Positions 49,668-57,334 of a stretch of 64,000 bases of DNA are shown one piece after another (the first letter of the stretch is position 1; the number at the start of each line of letters is the position of its first letter). This DNA comes from Paenarthrobacter nitroguajacolicus (GTDB taxonomy: Bacteria; Actinomycetota; Actinomycetes; Actinomycetales; Micrococcaceae). The notes beneath the pieces were generated by a model. It had not been told where the DNA came from. It did not search any database and saw nothing but the letters and a program-made list of their open reading frames with translations. Location of the stretch: the NCBI RefSeq assembly GCF_007786235.1, contig NZ_VNFK01000018.1, forward strand, positions 1 to 64,000. The letters are read 5' to 3'. The translations under genes were made by a program, and so were the position numbers.

Positions 49668-50636
49668 TTAGCGCCGCAGACTTTCCGACGGCAACTCCCC
49701 GAAGGTCTTCAGATACAGCGCGGAGAAGCGCCCCTGATGGGTGAAGCCGCACAGCTCCGCGACGGTCGTGACCGTCTGCTCGCGCGGGCTTGCTTCCAGC
49801 AGCATCTCGCGGGCTCGATCCAGCCGGATAGTCCGCAGCAGGTCCGACGGCGTCGCCCCGGTTTCGGCCCGAAGCGCGGTCTGCAAGGTCCGGACCGAAA
49901 CCCCCAGGCACTCAGCAATGTCCGGCACGGTGAGTTCCTCCGTGGCGTGGCGCTCCAGCAGTTCGCGGCATTCACGGACCAGACGGCCCTCCGCTTCCGC
50001 GTTCCGGAGCTCCCCAGAGGGCGGCTGCATCGCCATTAACAGGCGGGACACCATGCTGTCCGCCAGCAACCCCTGTACAAACGCGGGGGCCGTGGACTGT
50101 GGCTGGCCAATCAGGTCGTCATGAAGCTCGACGACGGACCTCAGGAACGCGCGGCCGGCAGCACCTGAAAGGTCCATGCCGTAGCCAAGGTCCACAGCGC
50201 TTTCGCCATACAGCTGCTCGGCAACCCGCTCCAGCGCTGTTCGCCTTACATAGACGATGAGATGAGGACTGCCACCGTCCCAGCTCATGGAGAACGGCCG
50301 GTCGATCGGCGGAACAGTCGCCATGCGCGGGCTGGATTCAACGGTGCTCGCACCAACTTGCATGGACGCGTGCCCGGCCAGCGGAATCTGCACTAAATGG
50401 AAATCCTGCAGGCCCTCAGGGTCGATGCGGACGTCCGCGCCATAGTCCAGGAACTCAATCCCCACGTCGCCCCGATGCAGGGAACGCAGCTTCATGTCCA
50501 CCGATGACGTCCGGGTCCGTGGCGCGAGCTCATGGCTGCAGAACAGCTCGGCGATCTTGGCGTGCGCCTCGTCCACGTCGGTTGTGGCCATCGTTGGCCG
50601 TCCCCGCAGTACGTCACGGGGAAGAATCTTCACCAT
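49668..50636 (-). CDS. AraC-family regulator of the indole-type cluster
   Basis: This 322-residue protein has an N-terminal ligand-binding domain of the AraC_binding_2/FeaR-like type (about 15-190) and a C-terminal double HTH (about 220-320, VPDIAECLGVSVRTLQTALR and CGFTHQGRFSALYLKTFGE). It is divergent from the monooxygenase cluster and is the likely activator at the two similar promoters there. The start at 50636 (ATG, GGAG 11 bp upstream) is preferred to a GTG at 50648. Its ligand is probably indole or a product of it. Confidence 0.9.
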   Translation of the reverse strand: MVKILPRDVLRGRPTMATTDVDEAHAKIAELFCSHELAPRTRTSSVDMKLRSLHRGDVGIEFLDYGADVRIDPEGLQDFHLVQIPLAGHASMQVGASTVESSPRMATVPPIDRPFSMSWDGGSPHLIVYVRRTALERVAEQLYGESAVDLGYGMDLSGAAGRAFLRSVVELHDDLIGQPQSTAPAFVQGLLADSMVSRLLMAMQPPSGELRNAEAEGRLVRECRELLERHATEELTVPDIAECLGVSVRTLQTALRAETGATPSDLLRTIRLDRAREMLLEASPREQTVTTVAELCGFTHQGRFSALYLKTFGELPSESLRR

Positions 50637-50686
50637 TTGGGCACCCACTCCACACTTCTGCGCTTATCGGATGATCCTCGCGCAAC

Positions 50687-50752
50687 GTGGATATTCCGGA
50701 TTTCAGCCGCCACCTAGAGTCGCTGTTAAGACAAGTATGACGCAGCTCACAT
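50687..50752 (+). promoter_or_regulatory. Promoter copy A of the indole-type cluster
   Basis: GTGGATAnnCCGG, CAGCnGC and CCTAGAGT (-10-like TAGAGT at 50715-50720) lie about 67 bp before the small gene. The 66-bp block is 73% identical, without gaps, to 50958-51023. Confidence 0.65.
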
Positions 50753-50786
50753 CACGATAACAGCAGCGAAAGCGAGGTGAGGACCG

Positions 50787-50945
50787 GTGAAGAACATCAA
50801 GCTCGTACACGACCGGCGGGACGAATGGGACCGAACCCACTTCGAACTCTGGGCGGCGGAACTCCGAGCCAAAGAGGCTCAACTCACCTCCGCGGCTTGG
50901 GTCGGTTGGCACGAGGAAGAGGAAGACCCTGCGCAATTCGGATGA
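50787..50945 (+). CDS. Small 52-residue protein heading the indole-type cluster
   Basis: Positions 50787-50945 encode a 52-residue peptide from GTG to TGA: VKNIKLVHDRRDEWDRTHFE, then LWAAELRAKEAQL, and an acidic end with WVGWHEEEEDPAQFG. It is too short for most gene callers. Support: a purine-rich GAGGTGAGGA ribosome region, a dedicated promoter (copy A), and a neighbouring structural gene with the same promoter architecture. It is amphipathic, helical and Trp-rich, charged rather than hydrophobic; no family is recognised. It may be a small subunit, stabiliser or regulator of the oxygenase, or a leader-type gene. Confidence 0.6.
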   Translation: MKNIKLVHDRRDEWDRTHFELWAAELRAKEAQLTSAAWVGWHEEEEDPAQFG

Positions 50946-50957
50946 CCCCTGCGCCTT

Positions 50958-51023
50958 GTGGATAGCCCGGCTTACAGCGGCTGCCTAGAGTCACTTATGG
51001 AATAACCATGACGCACGTCACAT
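50958..51023 (+). promoter_or_regulatory. Promoter copy B of the indole-type cluster
   Basis: Copy of 50687-50752 placed 271 bp downstream, with TAGAGT at 50986-50991 and 69 bp from it to the SDR start. The left part reaches close to the stop of the small gene. Confidence 0.65.
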
Positions 51024-51059
51024 TTCTTCAACATCACAAGTACGGGAAAGGCTTGGACC

Positions 51060-51848
51060 ATGTCAGGACTCGACGGCAGGACAGCGATTGTCACCGGTGG
51101 GGCAACCAAGGTGGGGCAGGGCGTGGTGACCGCCCTGCGGGACGCCGGGGCCAAGGTGGTGGTTGCGGATATAGCTCCCGACGGCGCCGCCCTCACCAAA
51201 GAGTTGGGGGAAGGAATCCACTACTCCCACACAGACATCACCGAAGATGCCGCCGTGAACGCGCTCCTCAGCCAGACTGTAGCCACGCATGGAGGCTTGG
51301 ACATCCTGGTGAACCTCGCCTGCACGTACAAGGACGACGGCGCCGCGTCCGGCCGCGCCGACTGGCTCGAGGCGCTCAACGTCAACCTCGTGAGCGCAGT
51401 GGTGGCCAGCAACGAAGCCCGGCCCTACCTCAAGGCCTCCGGACATGGCGCGATCATCAACTTCACCTCCATCTCCAGCTCGGTGGCGCAGACCGGCCGC
51501 TGGCTCTACCCCGCCAGCAAGGCGGCCCTGGTCCAGATCACCCGCAGCATGGCCGTGGATTTCGCAGCGGACGGCATCCGGGTGAACTCCATCAGCCCCG
51601 GTTGGGTATGGAGCAACATCATGGACTCCCTCAGCAACGGGGATATCGACAAGACAGACTCCGTCGCAGCCCCGTTCCACGCCCTCAAGCGCGTCGGCCG
51701 CCCCCACGAGGTGGGTGACGTCGTCGCATTCCTCGCCAGCGACCAAGCAAGTTTCGTGACCGGTGCCGACTGGGCGGTGGACGGCGGCTATTCCGCCCTG
51801 GGTCCTGAGCGCGCCGAAGAAACCATTCCACTGCTGGCCGCCAACTGA
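51060..51848 (+). CDS. SDR oxidoreductase of the indole-type cluster
   Basis: This 262-residue classical SDR has TGGATKVGQGVV for the cofactor, ILVNLACTY in place of NNAG, catalytic Ser in INFTSISSSVA and YPASKAAL. SDRs like this accompany indole monooxygenases (for example the IifC-type partner in Acinetobacter), where they act on dihydroxyindoline or hydroxyindole intermediates. It is the first structural gene after promoter copy B. Exact substrate inferred from context. Confidence 0.85.
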   Translation: MSGLDGRTAIVTGGATKVGQGVVTALRDAGAKVVVADIAPDGAALTKELGEGIHYSHTDITEDAAVNALLSQTVATHGGLDILVNLACTYKDDGAASGRADWLEALNVNLVSAVVASNEARPYLKASGHGAIINFTSISSSVAQTGRWLYPASKAALVQITRSMAVDFAADGIRVNSISPGWVWSNIMDSLSNGDIDKTDSVAAPFHALKRVGRPHEVGDVVAFLASDQASFVTGADWAVDGGYSALGPERAEETIPLLAAN

Positions 51849-51885
51849 CACCAAGCTTCACCACACTCCAGAGAAGGGCAACACC

Positions 51886-53127
51886 ATGACGCAACGCCAC
51901 ATCACCATCGTCGGCGCCGGCCAGTCCGGCCTGCAGCTGGGTATCGGACTGCTGGATGCAGGATTCCAGGTGACCACTGTTTCCAACCGCACGCCCGAGG
52001 AAATTCACGAAGGCAAGGTTGCCTCCAGCCAATGCATCTTCCACAACGCCTTGGAACACGAGCGGGCGCTTGGCCTTGATTTCTGGCCAGATGCCCCCAC
52101 GGTGGACGGCATCTCGTTCACCATCCCCCACCCCGAAGTGCCTGGCGAGAAGGTCATTAGCTGGGCCTCCCGCCTGGATAACCACGCCAAGTCCATCGAC
52201 CAGCGCGTGAAGTTCCCGCGATTCATGGAGGAGTTCACCGCACGCGGCGGCGAACTGGTCTTCGAAGACGCCGGCGTAGCCGAATTGGAGAAGTACACGC
52301 AGAACTCCGAGCTGGTGATTGTGGCCGCTGGCAAGGGCGAAATCGCGCAGCTGTTTACCCGCGACGCCGAGCGCAGCACTTACGACGCCCCACAGCGCGC
52401 CTTGGCATTGACCTACGTGAAGGGCCTCAAGCCCCGCGAAGAGTACTCGGCTGTCTCGTTCAATGTCATCCCCGGCGTTGGTGAGTACTTCGTGTTCCCC
52501 GCGCTCACCACCACCGGCCCCTGCGAGATCATGGTCTTCGAAGGCGTTCCCGGCGGGCCCATGGACACGTGGAAGGGGCTCACTCCCGAGGAACATCTGG
52601 AGAACTCCAAGAACATCCTGAAGACCTTCCTGCCCTGGGAGGCGGAACGCGCCACGGATGTGGAACTCACCGATCCCAACGGCGTCCTCCAAGGCAGGTT
52701 TGCGCCGACCGTCCGCCACCCGATTGCCACGCTGCCGAGTGGCCGGCAGGTACTTGGACTGGCCGACGTCGTGGTGTTGAACGATCCCATCACCGGGCAG
52801 GGCTCCAACAATGCAAGCAAATGCGCGGCGTCCTACCTGGACAGCATCATCGGGCACGGCGGTGGCGCTTTCGATGCACGCTTCATGCAGGCCACTTTCG
52901 AGCGCTATTGGGATTACGCACAGCACGTTGCACACTGGACCAATGCCCTCCTGGCCCCTCCCCCGCCGCACGTCCTTGAGCTCCTGGGCGCGGCCAACCA
53001 GGAGCCGGCCATTGCCCACCGCTTCGCCAACGGGTTCAACCACCCGCCGGAATTCCAGGACTGGTTCATGTACCCGGACAAAGCCGCGGACTACTTGGCA
53101 AGCCTCTCTGCCACCAAAGTTTCATAG
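51886..53127 (+). CDS. styA1: Styrene/indole monooxygenase, StyA1-like
   Basis: This 413-residue FAD-dependent oxygenase of the StyA group uses reduced FAD and O2 to epoxidise styrene or indole. Motifs are GAGQSGLQLGIGLLDAG at the N-terminus, the flavin-site region KVASSQCIFHNALEHE and the C-terminal VVLNDPITGQGSNNASKC. It lacks its own reductase domain; the following StyA2B protein can supply reduced FAD. StyA1/StyA2B pairs of this sort were described from Rhodococcus opacus and Arthrobacter and prefer indole-type substrates. Confidence 0.94.
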   Translation: MTQRHITIVGAGQSGLQLGIGLLDAGFQVTTVSNRTPEEIHEGKVASSQCIFHNALEHERALGLDFWPDAPTVDGISFTIPHPEVPGEKVISWASRLDNHAKSIDQRVKFPRFMEEFTARGGELVFEDAGVAELEKYTQNSELVIVAAGKGEIAQLFTRDAERSTYDAPQRALALTYVKGLKPREEYSAVSFNVIPGVGEYFVFPALTTTGPCEIMVFEGVPGGPMDTWKGLTPEEHLENSKNILKTFLPWEAERATDVELTDPNGVLQGRFAPTVRHPIATLPSGRQVLGLADVVVLNDPITGQGSNNASKCAASYLDSIIGHGGGAFDARFMQATFERYWDYAQHVAHWTNALLAPPPPHVLELLGAANQEPAIAHRFANGFNHPPEFQDWFMYPDKAADYLASLSATKVS

Positions 53128-53154
53128 CACACTCCTGCTAAGAAGGACTCAACC

Positions 53155-54882
53155 ATGCGAAAGATAGCAATTGTCGGTGCCGGCGAATCCGGCGCCCAGT
53201 TGGCTTTGGGCCTGCAGCGGGATGGTTACGCAGTGACGCTTCTGTCCGACCGTTCCGCAGCCCAGATCCGCTCGGGCAAAGTCATGTCCAGCCAGTGCAT
53301 GTTCTCCACAGCCCTGGACGCCGAGGCCCAACTGGGAACGGCGCTCACGGAATTTTATGAGTCCGGATCGGTGCCGGACATCAATTCCATCCGTTTGCGC
53401 GTGGACGCTGACCAGCCCATCGAATGGGAAGCGCCCTTGGACGGACCCGCCCGATCCATCGACCAACGGATCAAGAGCGCACTGTGGATCGAGACGTTCG
53501 TGGCGGGCGGCGGGGACTTCCGGATCGAAAAAGTCACCACGCGCATGCTCGAAGAGCTCGCCCACGACTACGAGCTGGTCATCGTGAGCACGGGCAAGGG
53601 CGAGATCGGCCAGATCTTCCCGAGGGACAAGGCAAAGTCGCCTTTCGATCGTCCGCAGCGCGTCCTGGCACTGAACTACGTCACGTCCTCCAACGGCACC
53701 GAAGCCCCCGCCGTCGCCATCCGCATGTCCATGGCACCCGGCGTCGGCGAGTTCTTCACGTTCCCGGGCCTGACCGTCTCGGGTCCCTGCCGCATGATGG
53801 TGTTCGAAGGCGTGGTGGGCGGCCCCATGGACCATTGGACCGACGTCGGGAGCCCTGAAGAGCAACTCCAGCGGTCGCTGGAGATCCTGCGCGAGCATTT
53901 CCCGCACGAGCTTCAGAATTTCGCCGACGCGGAGCTGACGGACAGCGGCGCGACGCTTCTGGGCCGGATCACGCCGACGGTGAGGTCGGCCGTCGGGGAG
54001 CTTGGGAACGGGAAACTCGTATTCGGCCTGGGTGATGCCGTGGTCCTCAACGATCCCCTCACCGGACAAGGTTCAAACAATGCGACGCTTGCCGCCAAGT
54101 ACTACCTCGATTCGATCGTTCGGCGCGGCCAGCAGCCTTTTGACCGTGCCTGGATGGAGCGCACCTTCGACGAGTTCTGGCGTGGTTGGGGCCAGTGGGC
54201 TGTGGAGTGGACCAACGATCTCCTCAAGCCACGGCGGGATCACCAGAAGACACTGCTGAGCGAGGCCGCTGAGCACCCGGCGCTGGCGGCGAGCATTGTG
54301 GCCGGCTTTGACGATCCTCGGACGTCGTACCCGTGGTGGTTCGATCCCACCGCGGCCGCCGACTTCATGCAGGCCCGCAAGGAAGACGACACGGCAGCCT
54401 TCGACCTCCGGGACTTCAGGGGCGCCTTGGGCCAGTTCGCCACAGGCGTTACCGTGGTGACCACCGTTGCCGCCGACGGCCGAAAGGTGGGCATGACCGC
54501 GAATTCCTTCACGTCAGTCTCCATGGAGCCACCGCTGGTGCTCTGGTGCCCCAGCAAGCGCGCGCCCAGCTTGGGTGATTTTGAGGACGCCACGCACTTT
54601 GCCATCAACATCCTGGCCAGCGACCAACACGTCCTCTCCCGCCAGTTCGCCACACCCGCCACGGACAAATTCGCTGGGGCGGAGACTACCGAAGGCATCG
54701 CCGGGGTCCCTCTGTTGGACGGCGCGGTGGCCACCTTCCAGTGCCGCACGGTCTCGCGGCATGATGCCGGCGATCACGTCATCTATGTGGGTGAAGTAGA
54801 GAAATACACCTACGACGGCGGCGCTCCCCTGGTGTTCCACGGCGGCAAGTACCACGCCACTGCCAGCCACCCTGATTTCTGA
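53155..54882 (+). CDS. styA2B: Self-sufficient monooxygenase-reductase fusion, StyA2B
   Basis: This 575-residue protein joins a StyA-type oxygenase (about 1-405, with GAGESGAQLALGLQRDG and VVLNDPLTGQGSNNAT) to a flavin reductase domain (about 418-575, with FRGALGQFATGVTVVTTVAA and MTANSFTSVSMEPPLV). The fusion reduces FAD with NADH and oxygenates the aromatic substrate itself, and also feeds StyA1. It lies 27 bp after styA1 and shares its operon. The residual C-terminal sequence HGGKYHATASHPDF is typical for the reductase domain. Function by close family resemblance. Confidence 0.95.
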   Translation: MRKIAIVGAGESGAQLALGLQRDGYAVTLLSDRSAAQIRSGKVMSSQCMFSTALDAEAQLGTALTEFYESGSVPDINSIRLRVDADQPIEWEAPLDGPARSIDQRIKSALWIETFVAGGGDFRIEKVTTRMLEELAHDYELVIVSTGKGEIGQIFPRDKAKSPFDRPQRVLALNYVTSSNGTEAPAVAIRMSMAPGVGEFFTFPGLTVSGPCRMMVFEGVVGGPMDHWTDVGSPEEQLQRSLEILREHFPHELQNFADAELTDSGATLLGRITPTVRSAVGELGNGKLVFGLGDAVVLNDPLTGQGSNNATLAAKYYLDSIVRRGQQPFDRAWMERTFDEFWRGWGQWAVEWTNDLLKPRRDHQKTLLSEAAEHPALAASIVAGFDDPRTSYPWWFDPTAAADFMQARKEDDTAAFDLRDFRGALGQFATGVTVVTTVAADGRKVGMTANSFTSVSMEPPLVLWCPSKRAPSLGDFEDATHFAINILASDQHVLSRQFATPATDKFAGAETTEGIAGVPLLDGAVATFQCRTVSRHDAGDHVIYVGEVEKYTYDGGAPLVFHGGKYHATASHPDF

Positions 54883-54903
54883 GCACTCTTGAAAGGAACG
54901 GTT

Positions 54904-56535
54904 ATGGACGAATCCTGTGAGGTCGCGATCATTGGCTCGGGAATCAACTCCCTGGTGGCGGCAGCCGAGCTTGCCCTGGACGGAAAGCGCGTGTGCATCA
55001 TCGAGCGCTCGGACCGGCTGGGTGGGTTCATCGACTCCTCCGAACGGACCTTGCCTGGTTTCATCCACGACACGTTCTCCTCCTGGCATCCGCTGTTTGT
55101 GTCCGGCGGCGCCTATGAAGTGCTAGGCAAGGAACTGCACGCCCGGGGCCTCGAGTATTGCAATACCACCGGGCCCGTGACGGCGAGCGTAGCGGCGGAC
55201 CCGGCGACGGGGGCGCACCGCGTAGTCATTGCGCACCGGGATCCAGCCGAGACAAGCGCTGCATTCAAGGAGCCCCGGGACCAGGCCGCTTACCTGGCGA
55301 TGCTCGATGACCTCGGCCGTAACGCGGGCACGGTTTTCGGCGCCTTCGGCGCCGAGCTGCGATCCTTTCCTGAGGTTGCAAAGATCGCCTTTGGCGCCCT
55401 GCGGCGTGGGCGCCTGGCCGCAAACGAGTCCTTCATCCGGGACTCTGTGATGAGCGGCCGCAACTACGTCCGCAGCCGCTTTGACGGCTGGGAAACGGAC
55501 CAGTTGTGGTCGCCGTGGCTCCTGCACGCCGGGCTGGGACCGGACCAAGCCACGGGAGGGGTGATGCTGCCCGTCATGGCCATGAGCATGCACGGTTTTG
55601 GGCTGCCCGTCGTGAAGGGCGGGGCATCGCGGTTCGTTGCGGCGTTCGAGTCGCTCCTGAGGGACAACGGCGTCAGGATCATGCTCGGTGCCGAAGCCGA
55701 GGAGATCCTGGTTTCAGGCACAGCGGTCACGGGCGTCCGGACGTCACAGGGCAGTGTTTCGGCCGACACCGTGCTGGCCAACGTCTCCCCGCAGGCCCTT
55801 TACACGTCATTGCTTCACGAGCCCCCGGCCGCGGCTGCCCGGGCCGCCGAAAAGTACCAGAACGGCCGCGGAGCCATGCAGATCCACTTGGCCTTGGACA
55901 AGCCCGTTGAGTGGCTCGATCCCCGGCTCAACAAGGTGCCGCTGGTGCACATCAGCAACGGTTCAGACAGCACAGGGATCGCATGCGCCCAGGCCGAAGC
56001 CGGCTTTCTGCCCAGCGAACCAACGGTAGTGGTGGGCCAGCAGTGCGTGCTGGATCCATCCCGGGCACCGAAGGGCAAGGCCACCCTGTGGTTGCAATTG
56101 CAGGAAGTGCCGTTCACCCCGGTGGGCGACGCTTCCGGAGAGCTCGATGTCCGCGCCGGTTGGACCGAAGATCTGAAACAGGCCTACCTGGACCGGGTTC
56201 TTGCACGGTTGGAGCAGTTCGCCCCGGGCACACGGGCCGCTGTCCTGGCATCGGACGTGATCGCACCGACGGATCTGGCTGCTGCCAACCTCAACGCTGT
56301 GAACGGTGACCCTTACGGCGGTTCGGCGGAACTCTTCCAGAACCTCCTCTGGCGGCCTTTCCCGGAGGCCGCCGGACACCGCACGGCCATCCAAGGTCTC
56401 TGGCACATCGGGGCTTCAACCCACCCCGGTCCTGGACTTTCGGGCAGCTCCGGACACCTCGTGGCACAGAAATTGACCGCGAAGCCTTCACGATTTTCCC
56501 GCATTCAAGCAGCACTGAAACCAAGCAAGCGATAG
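54904..56535 (+). CDS. FAD-dependent phytoene-desaturase-like oxidoreductase
   Basis: This 543-residue protein belongs to the phytoene desaturase/amine oxidase-type FAD superfamily, with AIIGSGINSLVAAAELALDG at the N-terminus, LGGFIDSSE and a C-terminal GASTHPGPGLSGSSGHLVAQ. Its substrate cannot be read; in context it may oxidise a hydroxylated indole (indoxyl to isatin level). The ATG at 54904 follows GAAAGGAAC; it is between the StyA2B and cyclase genes in the operon. Alternative: oxidation of another aromatic intermediate. Confidence 0.8.
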   Translation: MDESCEVAIIGSGINSLVAAAELALDGKRVCIIERSDRLGGFIDSSERTLPGFIHDTFSSWHPLFVSGGAYEVLGKELHARGLEYCNTTGPVTASVAADPATGAHRVVIAHRDPAETSAAFKEPRDQAAYLAMLDDLGRNAGTVFGAFGAELRSFPEVAKIAFGALRRGRLAANESFIRDSVMSGRNYVRSRFDGWETDQLWSPWLLHAGLGPDQATGGVMLPVMAMSMHGFGLPVVKGGASRFVAAFESLLRDNGVRIMLGAEAEEILVSGTAVTGVRTSQGSVSADTVLANVSPQALYTSLLHEPPAAAARAAEKYQNGRGAMQIHLALDKPVEWLDPRLNKVPLVHISNGSDSTGIACAQAEAGFLPSEPTVVVGQQCVLDPSRAPKGKATLWLQLQEVPFTPVGDASGELDVRAGWTEDLKQAYLDRVLARLEQFAPGTRAAVLASDVIAPTDLAAANLNAVNGDPYGGSAELFQNLLWRPFPEAAGHRTAIQGLWHIGASTHPGPGLSGSSGHLVAQKLTAKPSRFSRIQAALKPSKR

Positions 56536-56542
56536 GAGAACA

Positions 56543-57334
56543 ATGTCTGTTCTGGCCGGGCTCACTGCAGCCCTTTCGAGTGGTTCGGTGGAGATCATCG
56601 ACCTCACCACACCGCTCAGTTCCGAAACCCCCATCCTGAACCTGCCGCAGCCGTTCGCGAACACGGTGGGTTTGTCCGTCTCGCCGGTGAGCAATTTCGA
56701 CGACGCCGGACCGGCCTGGGCGTGGAACGATGTCACCGTGGGAGAGCACGCCGGGACGCACCTGGATGCTCCGGTCCACTGGATTACGGGCAAGGACGGC
56801 AAATCCGTGGACCAGATCGAACCACACCGCCTGGTGGGCCCTATCGCGGTGATCGACAAGACCACCGAGGTTTCGGCGGACCCTGACTTCCTCCTGGAAC
56901 CCGAGCACTTTGAGCAATGGCAGGAAGAGCACGGCGCGTTCCCGGAGAACTGCTGGGTCATCTTCCGGACCGGTTGGGCGGCCCGGGGCGCTGACGCTGC
57001 GGCTTTCGTCAACGCGGACGACGCCGGACCGCACACTCCCGGTGTCTCTGCGGCAGGTGCCAAGTGGCTCGCCGGAAACGCTTCGATCAGCGGCTTCGGC
57101 GTGGAAACCGTGGGCATCGACGCAGGCCAGGCAGGCGGCCTGGATCCGATGTTTCCGGTCCACTCGTTCCTTCTCGGCGCGGACAAGTACGGAGTGACGT
57201 CGCTCCGGAACGTGGACCGGCTCCCCGTCACGGGTGCGACGTTGGTGGTTGCTCCGTTGCCGATCGTTGGCGGTACGGGCAGCCCCAGCCGCGTGTACGC
57301 GCTGGTGGAAAAGGCAACGGTGGAGACGGCATGA
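56543..57334 (+). CDS. Cyclase-family metal hydrolase, isatin hydrolase-like
   Basis: This 263-residue protein belongs to the cyclase/kynurenine formamidase superfamily. The metal motif HxGTHxDxPxH is complete in EHAGTHLDAPVHW. Bacterial isatin hydrolases belong to this family and open isatin to isatinate. With the StyA enzymes upstream and the ThDP enzyme downstream, isatin hydrolysis is a natural reading. It starts after TAGGAGAACA and overlaps the next gene by 4 bp (ATGA). Confidence 0.85.
   Translation: MSVLAGLTAALSSGSVEIIDLTTPLSSETPILNLPQPFANTVGLSVSPVSNFDDAGPAWAWNDVTVGEHAGTHLDAPVHWITGKDGKSVDQIEPHRLVGPIAVIDKTTEVSADPDFLLEPEHFEQWQEEHGAFPENCWVIFRTGWAARGADAAAFVNADDAGPHTPGVSAAGAKWLAGNASISGFGVETVGIDAGQAGGLDPMFPVHSFLLGADKYGVTSLRNVDRLPVTGATLVVAPLPIVGGTGSPSRVYALVEKATVETA

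Noticed and set aside
57064..57330. Upstream extension of the ThDP enzyme frame into the cyclase gene
   Set aside because: The family starts at MSGQVRVSALVGRT with the ATGA overlap at 57331; the extension is an Arg-rich shadow of the cyclase gene.
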